DNA from: Pictodentalium vernedei
Taxonomy: Eukaryota > Mollusca > Scaphopoda > Dentaliida > Dentaliidae
NCBI GenBank assembly: GCA_031216915.1
Contig: CM062296.1
Location: forward strand, 59,084,584-59,148,583
Reading direction: 5' to 3'
Length of the DNA stretch: 64,000 nt
In this document: in pieces, positions 1 to 10,555 of the stretch
Position numbering within the stretch: the stretch's first letter is position 1
Layout: every line of letters starts with the position of its first letter
Notes under the pieces: generated by a model
Told to the model about the DNA's origin: nothing
Database searches by the model: none
Seen by the model: only the letters and a program-made list of their open reading frames with translations
Position numbers and translations under genes: made by a program

Positions 1-768
1 ATTCCCACAAAGTCACCCCCCAGTCCGATGCCCTCGAGCTTTCGCCACATACCTTCCCTCCACACTCGGTCGTACGCTTTTTTCACATCTAGAAATGCCA
101 GAAACATCTTTTTCTTTTCAGCCTTTGTTGATTCTATCAGTTGGGTGAGTGTAAATAGGTGATCAGTGACTCTTCGTCCTTTCCTGAAACCATTTTGAAT
201 TTCTCCTAGAAAACCTTTCTCTTCAATAACTTCCTCTAGTCTACTGTATATGACCTTACAGAATACTTTTCCGATGTTACTACTAACTGATATCCCCCTA
301 TAGTTATCTAGAACTTCCTTATCCCCCTTTTTGTGTATGAACGACACCTTACTTTCCCTCCACTCTCTGGGGACCTCTTGCTTTCGCAGAGCCAGGTTGA
401 AAAGGTTTGTCAGGACTTCAATAAGTGCCTCCCCTCCATTTTTGAGGAATTCGTTCGGAATTTCATCAGTCCCTCCCGCTTTACCATTTTTTAATTTCGA
501 GACCACGTTCCGCACTTCTTCTGCCGTTATTTCGCTACATACACGATTGGATAGGTTCTCCTCCACCAGTGTATTTCTTTTTGGTGGGGACCCACTGCCC
601 CATCGCCTATCGTTTATCTTTTCCCAGTGCTTGACTAACTCTGAAGCGATACGGCCTTTATCTTCTGTACTTTCCCCATCCACTTTGATACTCTGCACAC
701 TACTTTTCCCCCGTTTATTTACCCAGTTCCAAAATACGTTTGAGCTCGAACCCCCCCCCCCCCCCCCC
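1..768 (-). mobile_element. LINE family B fragment (RT region), runs off window start
   Basis: The reverse complement matches the RT part of the near full-length LINE at 35,993-41,203, roughly positions 38,966-39,714 of that copy, with few differences visible by eye. On the minus strand it covers the linker before RT, the fingers region and the start of the palm (FLDVKKAYDRVW lies at about 60-110). The 3' half lies beyond the window. The upstream edge is a C18 tract at 751-768, where the other copy has only six G's on its sense strand, and the sequence then passes directly into the Gypsy LTR. The plus-strand 151-aa reading frame here is an antisense shadow. Confidence 0.88.
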
Positions 769-2036
769 TATAACCTTAACTGTTAAATGTGTTTGTAACA
801 AGAAGCTAAAATGTGTGTTTGACTGAGAGCATGGGTGATTGTTTGGTTGGAGAATAGGGTTGTTGATGGTTGAGTGAACTATAATTGGATGGGCTGGTCA
901 AGCAGCATGCTTTTTGTGTGTTAAGAGAGGGTGTGCAGAATGTAGTATGTTTTACTTGAAGAGTGTATTTGCTGAATGTCAGAGAGCTTTTACATAAAAT
1001 GTGAATAGGAAACAGTTTTGAAGCTGATGGAAAATGTATGTTAAAAATGTATCAGTGACAGTTTCAGTCAGTAAAAAAAAATTGATCAGTTGGAACTGAA
1101 TAGTGACATTAATGAAAAGGAAGGATTGGCAGGAATTGTACTGCAATTTAAATACCAGACCCTTGTAAGTTTTGTTTTATGCTAACAAAATTGAAAGATA
1201 TTCTACAAATTTAATATAGATAAATAACTGCTTTCTGCTACATAGGTGAGCCGAGGAGTTGTAAATTAATAATTCTTGTGAAGCTGAGTGGATATTAAAT
1301 AATTTTAATATTTTAAGTAATTTAAATTGTGAATTGAATTACATAGTTTTACTATTGTGTATAACTGGAAATAATTTGAGCCATGTTCATAATTAACTCT
1401 AGGGCTGCCAAGCTAGGTTGGTGGTTTTTAGAGAAAGCTTAAGGAGTGGTTAGTGGGTCTTTTTGGAACATAATTTGCCAGTGTTTATACAGTTACCATA
1501 ATATTTTGATTGTAAATTTAAGGTCTAAATGCATTTGGTTAATGGGTGAGCATTGCACAAATGCATTTGGATTAATTTGGTCATCTATTTAGCCGCATTT
1601 GTGAGTAATTTTGATATATTATTTCAGGTGGCCATTACATTACATTACATTCGTGTTGCGACAAGAAGTTGAACTTTGCAATAAATAATATCATCGTTTT
1701 CCAGAACGACAGGGAGTTGTTTTTGACACACTCAATATGGGAACAGGGTGACTTAGTGTCAATCTGAAATCGGAAATGCTTTGGGCAAATGAGGCGAAGG
1801 CCACTTCGTGTGATGTAGTGCTTAGTGCAAATCTTGCAGTGCTTAGTGCAAATGTTCCAGTGCTTAGTGCAAATCTACTAGTGCTTAGTGTAAATGAAAT
1901 GAGAGTCTGTTCAAAGAGTGTGTACCCTGATGTTCTGCATTTTCATTTGTGTATGGATTCATGGATTATTATCATTTAATAAAATAATATGTACAAATAC
2001 ATCAATGTTGATAATTTACCATCGGCCAGTGTGACA
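769..2036 (+). repeat. 5' LTR of the Gypsy element (first 7 bases missing)
   Basis: Aligns along its length with the 3' LTR at 6933-8186. The 3' copy begins TGTCACA and ends TGTGACA as short terminal inverted repeats. The 5' copy begins at TATAACC directly after a C18 tract, so its first seven bases are missing. It contains four 21-bp tandem units of the type GTGCTTAGTGCAAAT (about 1817-1900), against three in the 3' LTR. It ends TGTGACA at 2030-2036. Confidence 0.93.
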
Positions 2037-2039
2037 AAT

Positions 2040-2060
2040 TGGTGTCAGAAGTGGGATTCC
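2040..2060 (+). promoter_or_regulatory. Primer-binding site, tRNA-Leu type
   Basis: Three bases after the LTR end the sequence reads TGGTGTCAGAAGTGGGATT. This is complementary, with one mismatch by my recollection of the tRNA, to the 3' end of an animal tRNA-Leu. Its position and its TGG start (pairing with tRNA CCA) fit a minus-strand priming site. The tRNA assignment should be treated as likely rather than proven. Confidence 0.72.
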
Positions 2061-2298
2061 TTCATATTCGACATGAAAATCAATTCAACGACTTGTTTTC
2101 AATGACCAGTGTAATTCAGAACATCATATCGACTACAGTGGTTCCGAGAGTGGAAGATTAGCAAAATCAGCAGAATTTTGTTTTGTTTCTTTTGACAGTA
2201 AGAGGTTGTAGAATCTTAACTGATAAGCTCTTCCATATTGTATTGGGAGGACATCAGAAGTTGGTGGTAAAACTTTAATTGGTAGCTGATAATCTCAA

Positions 2299-3648
2299 AT
2301 GACATTTAAATTAATCTTATTAATTGTATTGACAATGGATGTGAAAGGGCTCATGGAGCGGGGACGAGAGTTAGGATTGGAGGAAAAAGATTTAGTAGAG
2401 TATGTTGAAAGAAAGGAGAAAGAAGATTTAGAAAGGGAAGAGCGTGTACGAGAAAGAGAGCATAAAATAAGATTACAAGAGTTGGAAACTAAAGCTAAAA
2501 TTGAGATTTTGGAAAAAGAAATTGAACTCGAAAAGGCTAAGAAAGGTGATGGTTCACAAAATGTTTCAGTGTCAGATAGGTCCCATGTTAAGAGTCCTAA
2601 AATACCACCTTTTGATGAATGTAGGGACGACATGGATGCCTATCTTCATAGGTATGAGAATTATGCAAAAAATTCAAAATGGCCACAAGGTGAGTGGGGT
2701 ATTAATTTGAGTGCTTTACTTAAGGGGAAGGCTTTAGAGGTGTATTTAAGGCTATCGGCAATTGTTGCAAAAGATTATGATAAGATTAAGACCGCTCTCC
2801 TTAAGCAGTTTCGATTGACGGCTGAGGGGTTTAGACAAAAATTTAGAAAGTGTTCTCCAGAAAAGGGTGAGACAGGTCCCCAATTTGCTGTCAGACTAGA
2901 GCGCTATTTGGATAGATGGATTGAACTTACAGACACCGACGGAACTTTTAAAGGTTTGAAAAATTTGTTATTAAAAGAGCAGTTTATCAATGCTTGCCCC
3001 AAACTCTTGGCATTGTTTCTTAAAGAACGAAAAATAGTTGATATAGGTGACATAGCTGATTTAGCAGAGCAATATTTAGAAGCCCATGGGGAATGTTTGG
3101 GTGGATCAGATACCCAAACCACAGCTTATGGAAAGTCTACCATACAAACAGGTAAGGTTGAAAGTAAACCAAAGCATTACAATGACAAGTGGAAAAAATC
3201 TAACCAACCAGTAAGTATGGATGGCAAACGATGTTATTTCTGTCATAAAATAGGACACCAGATTGAGGATTGTTTTGAAAGACAAAAACGTTTACAAACA
3301 ATGGGTCGTAAGAATATGGCGGCAATGGTTATCGATGAGGAAGGGATTAAATGTAAATGTTGTGGTAAGTGTTTGGAAAAAGAGGACATGAAGGTCTGTT
3401 TTCTAAGTGAATGTTGGGAACATACGTGTTGCACGCATAATGGAAAAGTAAAATTACATTGTGGTCACGGATTACCTCTGGTAAGTGCTGGGTGTAAAAA
3501 CAAATTGCAGACAAAAATCATGCCAGTGGAGGAGGGCATGGTAAATGGTGAGGAGGTGGAAGTTCTAAGGGACACAGGGTGTTCGGGGGTGGTGATAAGG
3601 CGTTCTCTTGTTAAGGATAATCAGTTAACTGGATATACCCAGAGATGA
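2299..3648 (+). CDS. gag: Gypsy gag fused to start of protease
   Basis: 449-codon ORF. ATG at 2299; a second ATG at 2335 (MDVKGLMERG) is an equally good start because the first 12 residues are only hydrophobic filler. Residues ~15-75 are a charged coiled coil (EKEDLEREERVRERE). Residues ~95-200 resemble a retrotransposon capsid, and ~200-262 (LLKEQFINACP...ADLAEQYLEAHG) resemble the SCAN domain, which is known to derive from the capsid of Gmr1-like elements. A CCHC zinc knuckle, CYFCHKIGHQIEDC, lies near residues 312-325. A second cysteine-rich block (CKCCGKC...CTHNGKVKLHCGH) is at ~352-395. The aspartic-protease active site DTGCS is at ~427. The frame stops at TGA 3646-3648 inside the protease domain, and the same frame continues at 3649-4029. 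Gag would form the intracellular particle that packages the element RNA. Confidence 0.9.
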   Translation: MTFKLILLIVLTMDVKGLMERGRELGLEEKDLVEYVERKEKEDLEREERVREREHKIRLQELETKAKIEILEKEIELEKAKKGDGSQNVSVSDRSHVKSPKIPPFDECRDDMDAYLHRYENYAKNSKWPQGEWGINLSALLKGKALEVYLRLSAIVAKDYDKIKTALLKQFRLTAEGFRQKFRKCSPEKGETGPQFAVRLERYLDRWIELTDTDGTFKGLKNLLLKEQFINACPKLLALFLKERKIVDIGDIADLAEQYLEAHGECLGGSDTQTTAYGKSTIQTGKVESKPKHYNDKWKKSNQPVSMDGKRCYFCHKIGHQIEDCFERQKRLQTMGRKNMAAMVIDEEGIKCKCCGKCLEKEDMKVCFLSECWEHTCCTHNGKVKLHCGHGLPLVSAGCKNKLQTKIMPVEEGMVNGEEVEVLRDTGCSGVVIRRSLVKDNQLTGYTQR

Positions 3649-4029
3649 GTGCTCATTGATGGGACAGTGCGGGATGCCGAAGTTGCCAAACTTCATATTG
3701 ATACGCCCTTCTTTGTTGGTGAAGTAGAGGCTCTGTGCATGAATAAGCCTATATATGGTCTCATTATCGGTAATATACCCGGGGCATTAGATTCAAATAA
3801 ATTAGAAATAAGATTAGATCCCAAACCCTACAGTGAGAAGAGGGGACAGTCAGCAAACCCAGATAAAGCTAGGGAGGTGGATAGTTGTCCGGGAGGTGAG
3901 AGTTTGGTTATGGGTAAATGTCAGGCAGTGCAAACTCGAAGTCAAGCAAAACAAGAAAGGAAGGATTTTAGCAAGCCAAATGTTGCTGAAACGTTTAATA
4001 TATATACCTGTGGAAGTTTTCCGAAATGA
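3649..4029 (+). pseudogene. pol: Remainder of Gypsy protease / PR-INT linker
   Basis: Continues in the same frame as gag-PR directly after the TGA at 3646-3648. It carries residues such as VLIDGTVRDAEVAKL and LIIGNIPGAL, which resemble the C-terminal half of a retropepsin domain and its tail, followed by a low-complexity linker. The frame ends at TGA 4027-4029. The integrase frame overlaps in frame +2 and takes over near 4,020, so the junction is either a frameshift mutation or a programmed shift; the sequence alone does not decide this. Confidence 0.75.
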
Positions 4030-5599
4030 ACAATTAAATGACAGCATGTTAAACAAATGTTGGGAGAAGGCTAAAACAGTCGAAGTAAATACGTCTAAAA
4101 AAGGTGCAAATACTTGGTTTGGTACCCAAAATGGCTTTTTGTATAGGTTTTATGAAAATAAGAATTTTGAACAAGGAAAAACTCAGAAACAGTTGGTTAT
4201 TCCAAACATCTGTAGGGAATCAGTTTTGAAAGTAGCACATGAGAGTATTCTTGGAGGGCACTTGGGGATGAAGAAAACGCAAGAGAGAATTTTGACACAG
4301 TTTTTCTGGCCAGGCTTACCGACTGATGTTAAACTACACTGTTTATCATGTGATCAGTGCCAATGCACCTTTCCTAAAGGTAAGGTAAGTAGGGTACCCT
4401 TGGGTCAAATGCCTCTGATTGATACACCCTTTGAGAGGGTTGCCTTTGATTTGGTTGGCCCAGTAAAGCCAGCAACAGATTCCAAGAATCGATACATCTT
4501 AACAATGGTGGATTACGCTACGCGATACCCAGAGGCAGTGCCTTTACCTGGAATTGAAGCTGAGCGGGTTGCAGAAGCTATGTTTAATATTTTAACACGG
4601 GTGGGTTTTCCAGCTGAGATATTGACTGATTTGGGGTCACAATTTACATCCAGGGTAATGAAGGAAGTCAGTAGGTTGCTGTCAATTAAAATGTTGAATA
4701 CAACCCCATATCATCCAAGCTGCAACGGTTTAGTTGAAAAATTTAATGGAACGTTGAAAAGGATGCTCAGGAAGGCTTGTACTGAACGCCCAAAAGATTG
4801 GGATTGTTACATACCAGCCTTGCTGTTTGCATACCGGGAAGTTCCCCAAGAAAGCCTAGGGTTTAGCCCATTTGAATTGCTTTATGGAAGAACAGTAAGG
4901 GGTCCCCTGGCGATTTTAAAAGAGGTGTGGACACAGGAAGTCAAAGAGCCCGAGGTATGCAGTACATATGAGTATGTTTTAAATTTAAGACATCGGTTGG
5001 AGGAAACATTAGAAATTGCCAGAAGGGAGTTAGAATGTCAAAGTAAACGCTACTGTAAATACTATAATAAGAATAGTAAAGACCGACATTTTGTAGTTGG
5101 GGACAAAGTGTTAATTTTATTGCCAACTGATGGAAATAAATTATTGATGCAGTGGAAAGGGCCTTTTGAGGTGGTAGATACATTGGGAAAGTGTGATTAC
5201 AGATTAAAGGTAAGTGGTAAAGTCAAAACTTATCATGCCAACTTATTGAATAGATATATTGCTAGAGGCAACCAGTCAGTGTCAGAACAGGAGGGGGAAT
5301 ATCGGAATGGCGGTACAGAAGCAATAAATGGAATGCTGGATGTTATAGGAGTAGGGGTTATAGAGGATGACTGGTCAGAATTCGATTGTCAGGGCAGTAC
5401 TGTGAGTGATGTAAACAAAGATGATCTATCTAATTTGTATTCTTGGGAGAAAGGTAAGGAGTCAATAAGTGATGTAAAACTGGGAGGAAATCTTGCAATT
5501 GAGCAAAAACAACAGGTAAGTGATTTGCTGTATAAGTTTAAAGATGTGGTTTCTGATACACCGGGCGAAACCAACTTGGTGGAGCTTGAAATAAAATAA
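4020..5599 (+). CDS. pol: Gypsy integrase (with start of RT domain)
   Basis: Open frame 3,833-5,599; the homologous part begins near 4,020. Numbering from 3,833, an HHCC zinc-binding region occupies residues ~136-178 (HESILGGH, then CLSCDQC). The catalytic core has Asp 206 (AFDLVGP), Asp 266 (LTDLGSQF) and Glu 302 (GLVEKFN), an exact D-x35-E spacing for the last pair. A GPF/Y-type module follows (LMQWKGPFEVV, ~440-450), with no chromodomain afterwards. The frame ends at TAA 5597-5599 within the N-terminal edge of the RT domain. It would integrate element cDNA into chromosomes. The integrase lies before RT, which defines the Gmr1-type order. The catalytic triad is intact, although the polyprotein is not. 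Confidence 0.92.
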
Positions 5600-6861
5600 A
5601 CATCCAATGAACCCATCAGAACAAAACAATACCCTCTACCCTTGGCTATGGAGGATACTGTCAGGAAAGAGGTACTTTCAATGTTGGAAATGGGGTAATA
5701 GAGCCATCTCAATCCCCTTATTCGTCACCAGTGGTTTTAGTGAAAAAACCAGATCAAACTATACGCTTCTGCATTGACTTTCTGAAGATTAATCGAATCA
5801 CCGTGTTTGACTCAGAACCAATACCCAACCCTGAGGAAATCTTTGCAAAACTATCACAGAGTAAGTATTTATCCAAATTAGATCTGAGTAAGGGATATTG
5901 GCAGATTCGGCTTACTGAGAGTAGTAAAGAGAAAACCGCTTTTTCAACTCCATTGGGGTTGTATCAGTTCAGAAAATTACCGTTTGGTCTAAAAACAGCA
6001 CAAGCTGGATTTTCTAGAATGATGAGGCAATTACTTTTGAGGCTTGAAAATGTTCAAAATTTTGTTGATGATATCTTAGTTCATACCGAAAGTTGGGAGT
6101 TACACATCGAAGTTTTGAAAAGTTTATTTGCACGGTTAAAAGCTGCCAATTTAACTGTCAAACCTAGCAAGTGCATCATTGAAATCACACAAATAGAGTT
6201 TTTAGGGCATTATGTCGGAGATGGAAAGATGCAGCCTGTCGATGAGAGAGTAACAAGCATAAGGACAGCAAAACGCCCAGAAACAAAAAAGCAGGTGAGA
6301 TCGTTTCTTGGTATGGCGGGTTTTTATAGGAGGTATATTCCACATTTTGCAGAAATTGCTGCCCCTTTAACTGACCTTACCAAAAAGGGGTCCCTGAATA
6401 AAATTCCTTGGGATCATTGCCAGGAAAGAGCTTTCGAAACTTTGAAAGTTGGTTTAACAAATAAGCCAATTTTAAGATTACCAGATATGAACAAACTGTT
6501 TATTCTTAGAACAGATGCTTCAAATACTGGAATAGGTGCTATCTTACTTCAGGAGCATGAAGATGGCAAATTTCCCGTGTCATATGCCAGCAGAAAATTG
6601 TTGCCAAGGGAAACCAGATATTCAGTCATAGAAAGGGAATGTTTGGCATTGGTTTGGGGAGTTACAAAATTTCAAATGTTTTTATATGGAAAAGAATTCA
6701 TTGTGGAGACTGACCATTGTCCCTTGATATATATGAACCACTGTAAATTGACAAATAATAGAATAATGAGGTGGGTGTTAACTTTACAACCATACAACTT
6801 TAAAATCCATGCTATCAAAGATGTAGAAAATGTAGGAGCAGACTATCTTAGTCGAAATTAA
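5600..6861 (+). CDS. pol: Gypsy reverse transcriptase and RNase H
   Basis: The main open frame is 5,731-6,861 (376 codons). The preceding ~95 bases hold RT N-terminal residues (PIRTKQYPLP...KEVLSMLEMG) in the integrase frame, so a frame change lies near 5,695. Visible RT motifs are LSKLDLSKGYWQIRL, LGLYQFRKLPFGLKTA and the catalytic FVDDILVHT, all typical of Gypsy RT. RNase H follows with LRTDASNTGIGAILL, RYSVIERECLALVWG and FIVETDHCPL. The ORF ends ADYLSRN, followed by an A-rich tract. No integrase follows RNase H, confirming the inverted order. The enzyme would copy element RNA into cDNA in cytoplasmic particles. RT catalytic residues look intact. Confidence 0.93.
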
Positions 6862-6918
6862 AAAAAAAAAAAGTTTGTCATTTAACGTCTTTTCTTCATT
6901 TTTGTTTTTTTTTTCTCT

Positions 6919-6932
6919 TAAGGAGGGAGATA
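6919..6932 (+). promoter_or_regulatory. Polypurine tract
   Basis: AAGGAGGGAGA lies immediately before the TGTCACA start of the 3' LTR, at the expected place for plus-strand priming. It is preceded by a T-rich stretch (6,900-6,918), which is also common next to such tracts. Confidence 0.82.
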
Positions 6933-8186
6933 TGTCACATATAACCTTAAATGTTAAATGTGTTTGTAACAAGAAGCTAAAATGTGTGTTTGACTGAGAG
7001 CATGGGTGATTGTTTGGTTGGAGAATAGTGTTGTTGATGGCTGAGTGAACTATAACTGGATGGGCTGGTCAAGCAGCTTGTTTTTTGTGTGTTAAGAGAG
7101 GGTGTGCAGAATGTAGTATGTTTTACTTGAAGAGTGTATTTGCTGAATGTCAGAGAGGTTTTTCATAAAATGTGAATAGGAAACAGTTTTGAAGCTGATG
7201 GAAAAGGTATGTTAAAAATGTATCAGTGACAGTTTCAGTCAGTAAAAAAAAATTGATCAGTTGGAACTGAATAGTGACATTAATGAAAAGGAAGGATTGG
7301 CAGGAATTGTACTGCAATTTAAATACCAGACCCTTGTAAGTTTTGTTTTATGCTAACAAAATTGAAAGATATTCTACAAATTTAATATAGATAAATAACT
7401 GTTTTCTGCTACATAGGTGAGCCGAGGAGTTGTAAATTAATAATTCTTGTGAAGCTGAGTGGATATTAAATAATTTTAATATTTTAAGTAATTTAAATTG
7501 TGAATTGAATTACATAGTTTTACTATTGTGTATAACTGGAAATAATTTGAGCCATGTTCATAATTAACTCTAGGGCTGCCAAGCTAGGTTGGTGGTTTTT
7601 AGAGAAAGCTTAAGGAGTGGTTAGTGGGTCTTTTTGGAACATAATTTACCAGTGTTTATACAGTTACCATAATATTTTGATTGTAAATTTAAGGTCTAAA
7701 TGCATTTGGTTAATGGGTGAGCATTGCACAAATGCATTTGGATTAATTTGGTCATCTATTTAGCCACATTTGTGAGTAATTTTGATATATTATTTCAGGT
7801 GGCCATTACATTACATTACATTCGTGTTGCGACAAGAAGTTGAACTTTGCAATAAATAATATCATCGTTTTCCAGAACGAAAGGGAATTGTTTTTGACAC
7901 ACTCAATATGGGAACAGGGTGACTTAGTGTCAATCTGAAATCGGAAATGCTTTGGGCAAATGAGGCGAAGGCCGCTTCGTGTGATGTAGTGCTTAGTGCA
8001 AATCTTGCAGTGCTTAGTGCAAATGTTCCAGTGCTTAGTGTAAATGAAATGAGAGTCTGTTCAAAGAGTGTGTACCCTGATGTTCTGCATTTTCATTTGT
8101 GTATGGATTCATGGATTATTATCATTTAATAAAATAATATGTACAAATACATCAATGTTGATAATTTACCATCGGCCAGTGTGACA
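6933..8186 (+). repeat. 3' LTR of the Gypsy element
   Basis: 1,254 bp. Begins TGTCACA and ends TGTGACA, giving 7-bp inverted termini, and is nearly identical to the 5' LTR. Contains three 21-bp tandem units at about 7,988-8,043. An ATG-initiated 60-67-aa frame in both LTRs (1,776 and 7,947) covers these tandem units and is not considered a gene. Confidence 0.95.
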
Positions 8187-8689
8187 GTTTCCACACCATT
8201 AATTAATTACCTATAATATATTCGAGAAACAGCTATAAAATATGTTAAATCCAAACCAGTAAATAATTTACTAAGTAATAATACGGTTTGGTATAGGTTG
8301 GAAACACATTTCTGAAATTCTGAAATTATAGAAAGAAGAAGAAGAGAAATAAAAGAGAAAACCAGAAATAGTAATCATTTAAGTAATGATAGGCTACAAT
8401 TTGTAAAACGCCACACTCCACAGAACGGAAGACATGGCCTGAAATGACAACGGAGAATGGCTTGTGGTGGGTTACTTGGTTGGCAACATAGGCTGAGGGT
8501 GTCACATTTGAATTTCAAAATTCGTTAAGATTAGGATTAAGTGCCCTGGGGCGTCGCGTGACGGTAAGTGCATGGAGTGCATTGGATTCTCTTCGTCTTC
8601 ATTGTGTGTGTGATAGTGGGTTAGGTACAGAGGAAAATAAGAGATAATTGTATATTTTGAACAGTGAAAAGAAGAAGAAAATGTGGAAG
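8187..8689. other. AT-rich spacer, no gene recognised
   Basis: Follows the Gypsy 3' LTR. AT-rich, without a long ORF or an internal repeat recognised elsewhere in the window. Confidence 0.6.
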
Positions 8690-8823
8690 CATTGCAGAGA
8701 AGACTTACTGATTATAATGGGTATAAATAGACGCATGTTGATGAACCACCTCCATACTATATTTCGTTTCAATTTAGGTACCTGGATAAATGTCGGTTTT
8801 TAGGACAGTTCATCTTAGGTGAA
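8690..8823. repeat. Repeat D, piece 1 of 4
   Basis: Matches 63,390-63,535 (shared text includes GACTTACTGATTATAATGGG and CCACCTCCATACTATATTTC). In the 63-kb copy this sequence continues without a break into the text found here at 10,556. The insertion that splits it lies at 8,824-10,555 and is flanked on both sides by ATCTTAGGT, a plausible target duplication. Confidence 0.82.
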
Positions 8824-8836
8824 TAGTTTATAATAC

Positions 8837-9598
8837 AACAATAATAACACTTCGACCGGCCGCTGATTTGTCGCGGTTCTCGTATGAGAAGGCCTTGGTT
8901 ACCCATGTTCTACCAACTGCCTCCCTATTCCCGCGCTGCTTCTCTCCTCCCAACACTCGGAGACGAACTGCTTGATGACATCCCTTGCCCCATTCTACCC
9001 AATCTCTCCGATTAGTATATTAACCCTTTCCTTTGGGTCGCCACCTAATCACAATTTCAACGGATATTCTCTTGAATGGAAATGCTGAATACACAGCGGA
9101 AGCAAACAGCCTAATTTTTGAAAAAGTACAGAGTTATATTACTGCTTCCAAGAGATTTTACTGAACACACCTGCAGTGCTCGCCCCTCTTGTGCTCTCCC
9201 TTTATTAAAGGAAGCAGCTGCCTTTGCCCCAGACACCCCCACCCCTCCACCTTTCCCCTTCTTTCCTCTTTCATATTATTTTGTTTCAATCATAGTCTCT
9301 TCCATGCCATGAAAGTCTGATGTATTTGTTGATTGCAGGAGACAGATTACATAAGCTTCGGCTTGCTGCTGAATCCACTTTCTAATACTGTATCTCAGCA
9401 TGCTGTTCTATACCTTGTATATTTATATGCAGTATTGAAATAAAATAATGTTTAAACTAACCACATGTCCTTCATTCTCCCATCTCACTTCCCCATTATA
9501 CTCCCCCTGAATCTTGTTCTTTTAGACTAGTATTTTGGGCATTCTATAAGAAAGTGTTCCAGGGTCTCCACCACGCCCAAGTTACACATTTGGCAAGA
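8837..9598 (-). mobile_element. LINE family B 3'-end fragment, split by a LINE A tail
   Basis: Minus-strand 3' end of family B. It starts with the (TTA)n tail (AATAATAACAC on plus), then GGCCGCTGATTTGTCGCGG, then the last part of the ORF2 C-terminal region. It is interrupted at 9,054-9,456 by a family-A tail and resumes CCACATGTCCTTCATTCTCC to 9,598, where a second family-A tail in the opposite orientation begins. Non-coding, 5'-truncated. Confidence 0.85.
9054..9456 (+). mobile_element. LINE family A, 5'-truncated 3' tail
   Basis: About 403 bp inserted into the family-B fragment, flanked by CTAATCACA (9,045-9,053) and CTAACCACA (9,457-9,465), a 9-bp duplication with one mismatch. The body resembles the 3' UTR of the family-A LINE at 54,577-58,496, including GGCTTGCTGCTGAATCCA. 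It ends AATAATGTTTAAA. The variable-length duplication and the truncated 5' end are the expected signature of LINE retrotransposition. Confidence 0.82.
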
Positions 9599-10555
9599 AT
9601 TAAACAGTATTTATTTCCAACAGCAAGTAATGAAAACATACATACAATTGATACAGATGAGTTTGGATGATGGAAACGGATTCAGCAACAAGCTGTGAAG
9701 CTTATACTCCGTGGCACAGGTTTTATCACAAAAGAGGGTATACAGCGAGACAAACACATTGTACTTGTAGCATTTGCCAAAACCAGCTGAGTGGATACAT
9801 ATAAATATTTACTTTGCATGGGTACGCACTCACACAAGAAACCACTAAACACTAGGCAAGGATTGAACGACTGATGAGTGCACATTTTATATAAATAAAC
9901 ATTTGAATAAAGATTTAACAGCCCTTTTAAGGGCTTGAGGGCATGTGTCTGTGAGAGGGTGTGTTTGTTTTTGTTTTTTTGGGGGGTGTGGGGTGTGTGG
10001 GGGTGTGTGGAGGAGGTCGACCGCTACCAAACCGGCGTATCTCTTTGGTTTTCTTTTCTCTTCTTCCCTTAAATTTGCCATCGCACAATATTACATTCTG
10101 GCTCGCCAGCATGGTGGGACTCAACCTCTACCATCACCGAGCTGGAACCGAATACAGCCCACTACCTAATAGTTTTAATGGCGCTGAGAGTTTGAGTATT
10201 GACAATCTAACACTCCAACGCAAACTGCCGGGAATTCTAACTGCGTGAATACCCCCACACACACACACGCACGCACGCACGCAAGCACATAGAGAGAGAG
10301 AAAAAAAAACAATCTGAGATAGAGAGGAAAGAGATAGGGAGAAAGAGCAGGGAACCGAGAGATAAGTCACTTGTTCACCTCCCTTCTGCAGTGACATAGA
10401 CTTTAAATACGTGGAAACAAAAGATATAGAGGTAATTGTCTGTGACAAGATTCGGAGAAGCAGTGATCATGATTAACAGGCTCGTGCTGCTGACAAGTGG
10501 TGGTGCTAGGTTTGGAGAGGTTATACAGACACGGTGCGGCCTATCCAAAAATCTT
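9599..10555 (-). mobile_element. LINE family A tail (-) with GA/CA-rich body
   Basis: Begins TTAAACAGTATTTATTTCC (reverse of the family-A terminus) and contains GGATTCAGCAACAAGC, as do 27,707-28,925 and 54,577-54,760. The stretch 9,945-10,020 is a G/T-rich tract, and 10,255-10,310 is (CA)/(CG)/(GA) microsatellite. The part 10,320-10,420 again matches 28,800-28,910, so both belong to one longer repeat. No coding potential beyond chance short frames. Confidence 0.7.

Larger units (their letters stand above)
769..8186 (+). mobile_element. Gypsy LTR retrotransposon, Gmr1-type gene order
   Basis: Two direct LTRs (769-2036 and 6933-8186) flank a primer-binding site, gag-protease, integrase, RT-RNase H and a polypurine tract. 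Integrase lies upstream of RT. This is known for the Gmr1-like branch of Gypsy elements and is opposite to the usual RT-INT order. By eye the LTRs differ at roughly 1% of positions plus one 21-bp repeat unit, so the insertion is fairly recent. The coding region is nevertheless broken: an in-frame TGA at 3646-3648, a frame change near 4,020, a TAA at 5597-5599 and a frame change near 5,695. No env-like ORF is present. No target-site duplication can be scored, because the left end has lost its terminal bases and adjoins poly-C. Confidence 0.93.

Noticed and set aside
331..786. 151-codon plus-strand frame at the window start (and its twin on minus at 38,868-39,383)
   Set aside because: Exact antisense of the family-B reverse transcriptase frame, ending in proline codons from the C18 tract.
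1776..1979. 67-codon LTR frame (and 60-codon twin at 7,947-8,129)
   Set aside because: It consists mainly of the 21-bp tandem units of the LTR translated as SANVPVL-like repeats; no start context or domain supports a protein.
6862..6932. Possible env gene in the Gypsy element
   Set aside because: Only ~70 bp of A/T-rich DNA and the polypurine tract lie between RNase H and the 3' LTR.
9961..10248. 95-codon plus-strand frame in a G/T-rich tract
   Set aside because: Low-complexity G/T sequence in a decayed LINE tail; overlapping frames exist on both strands.
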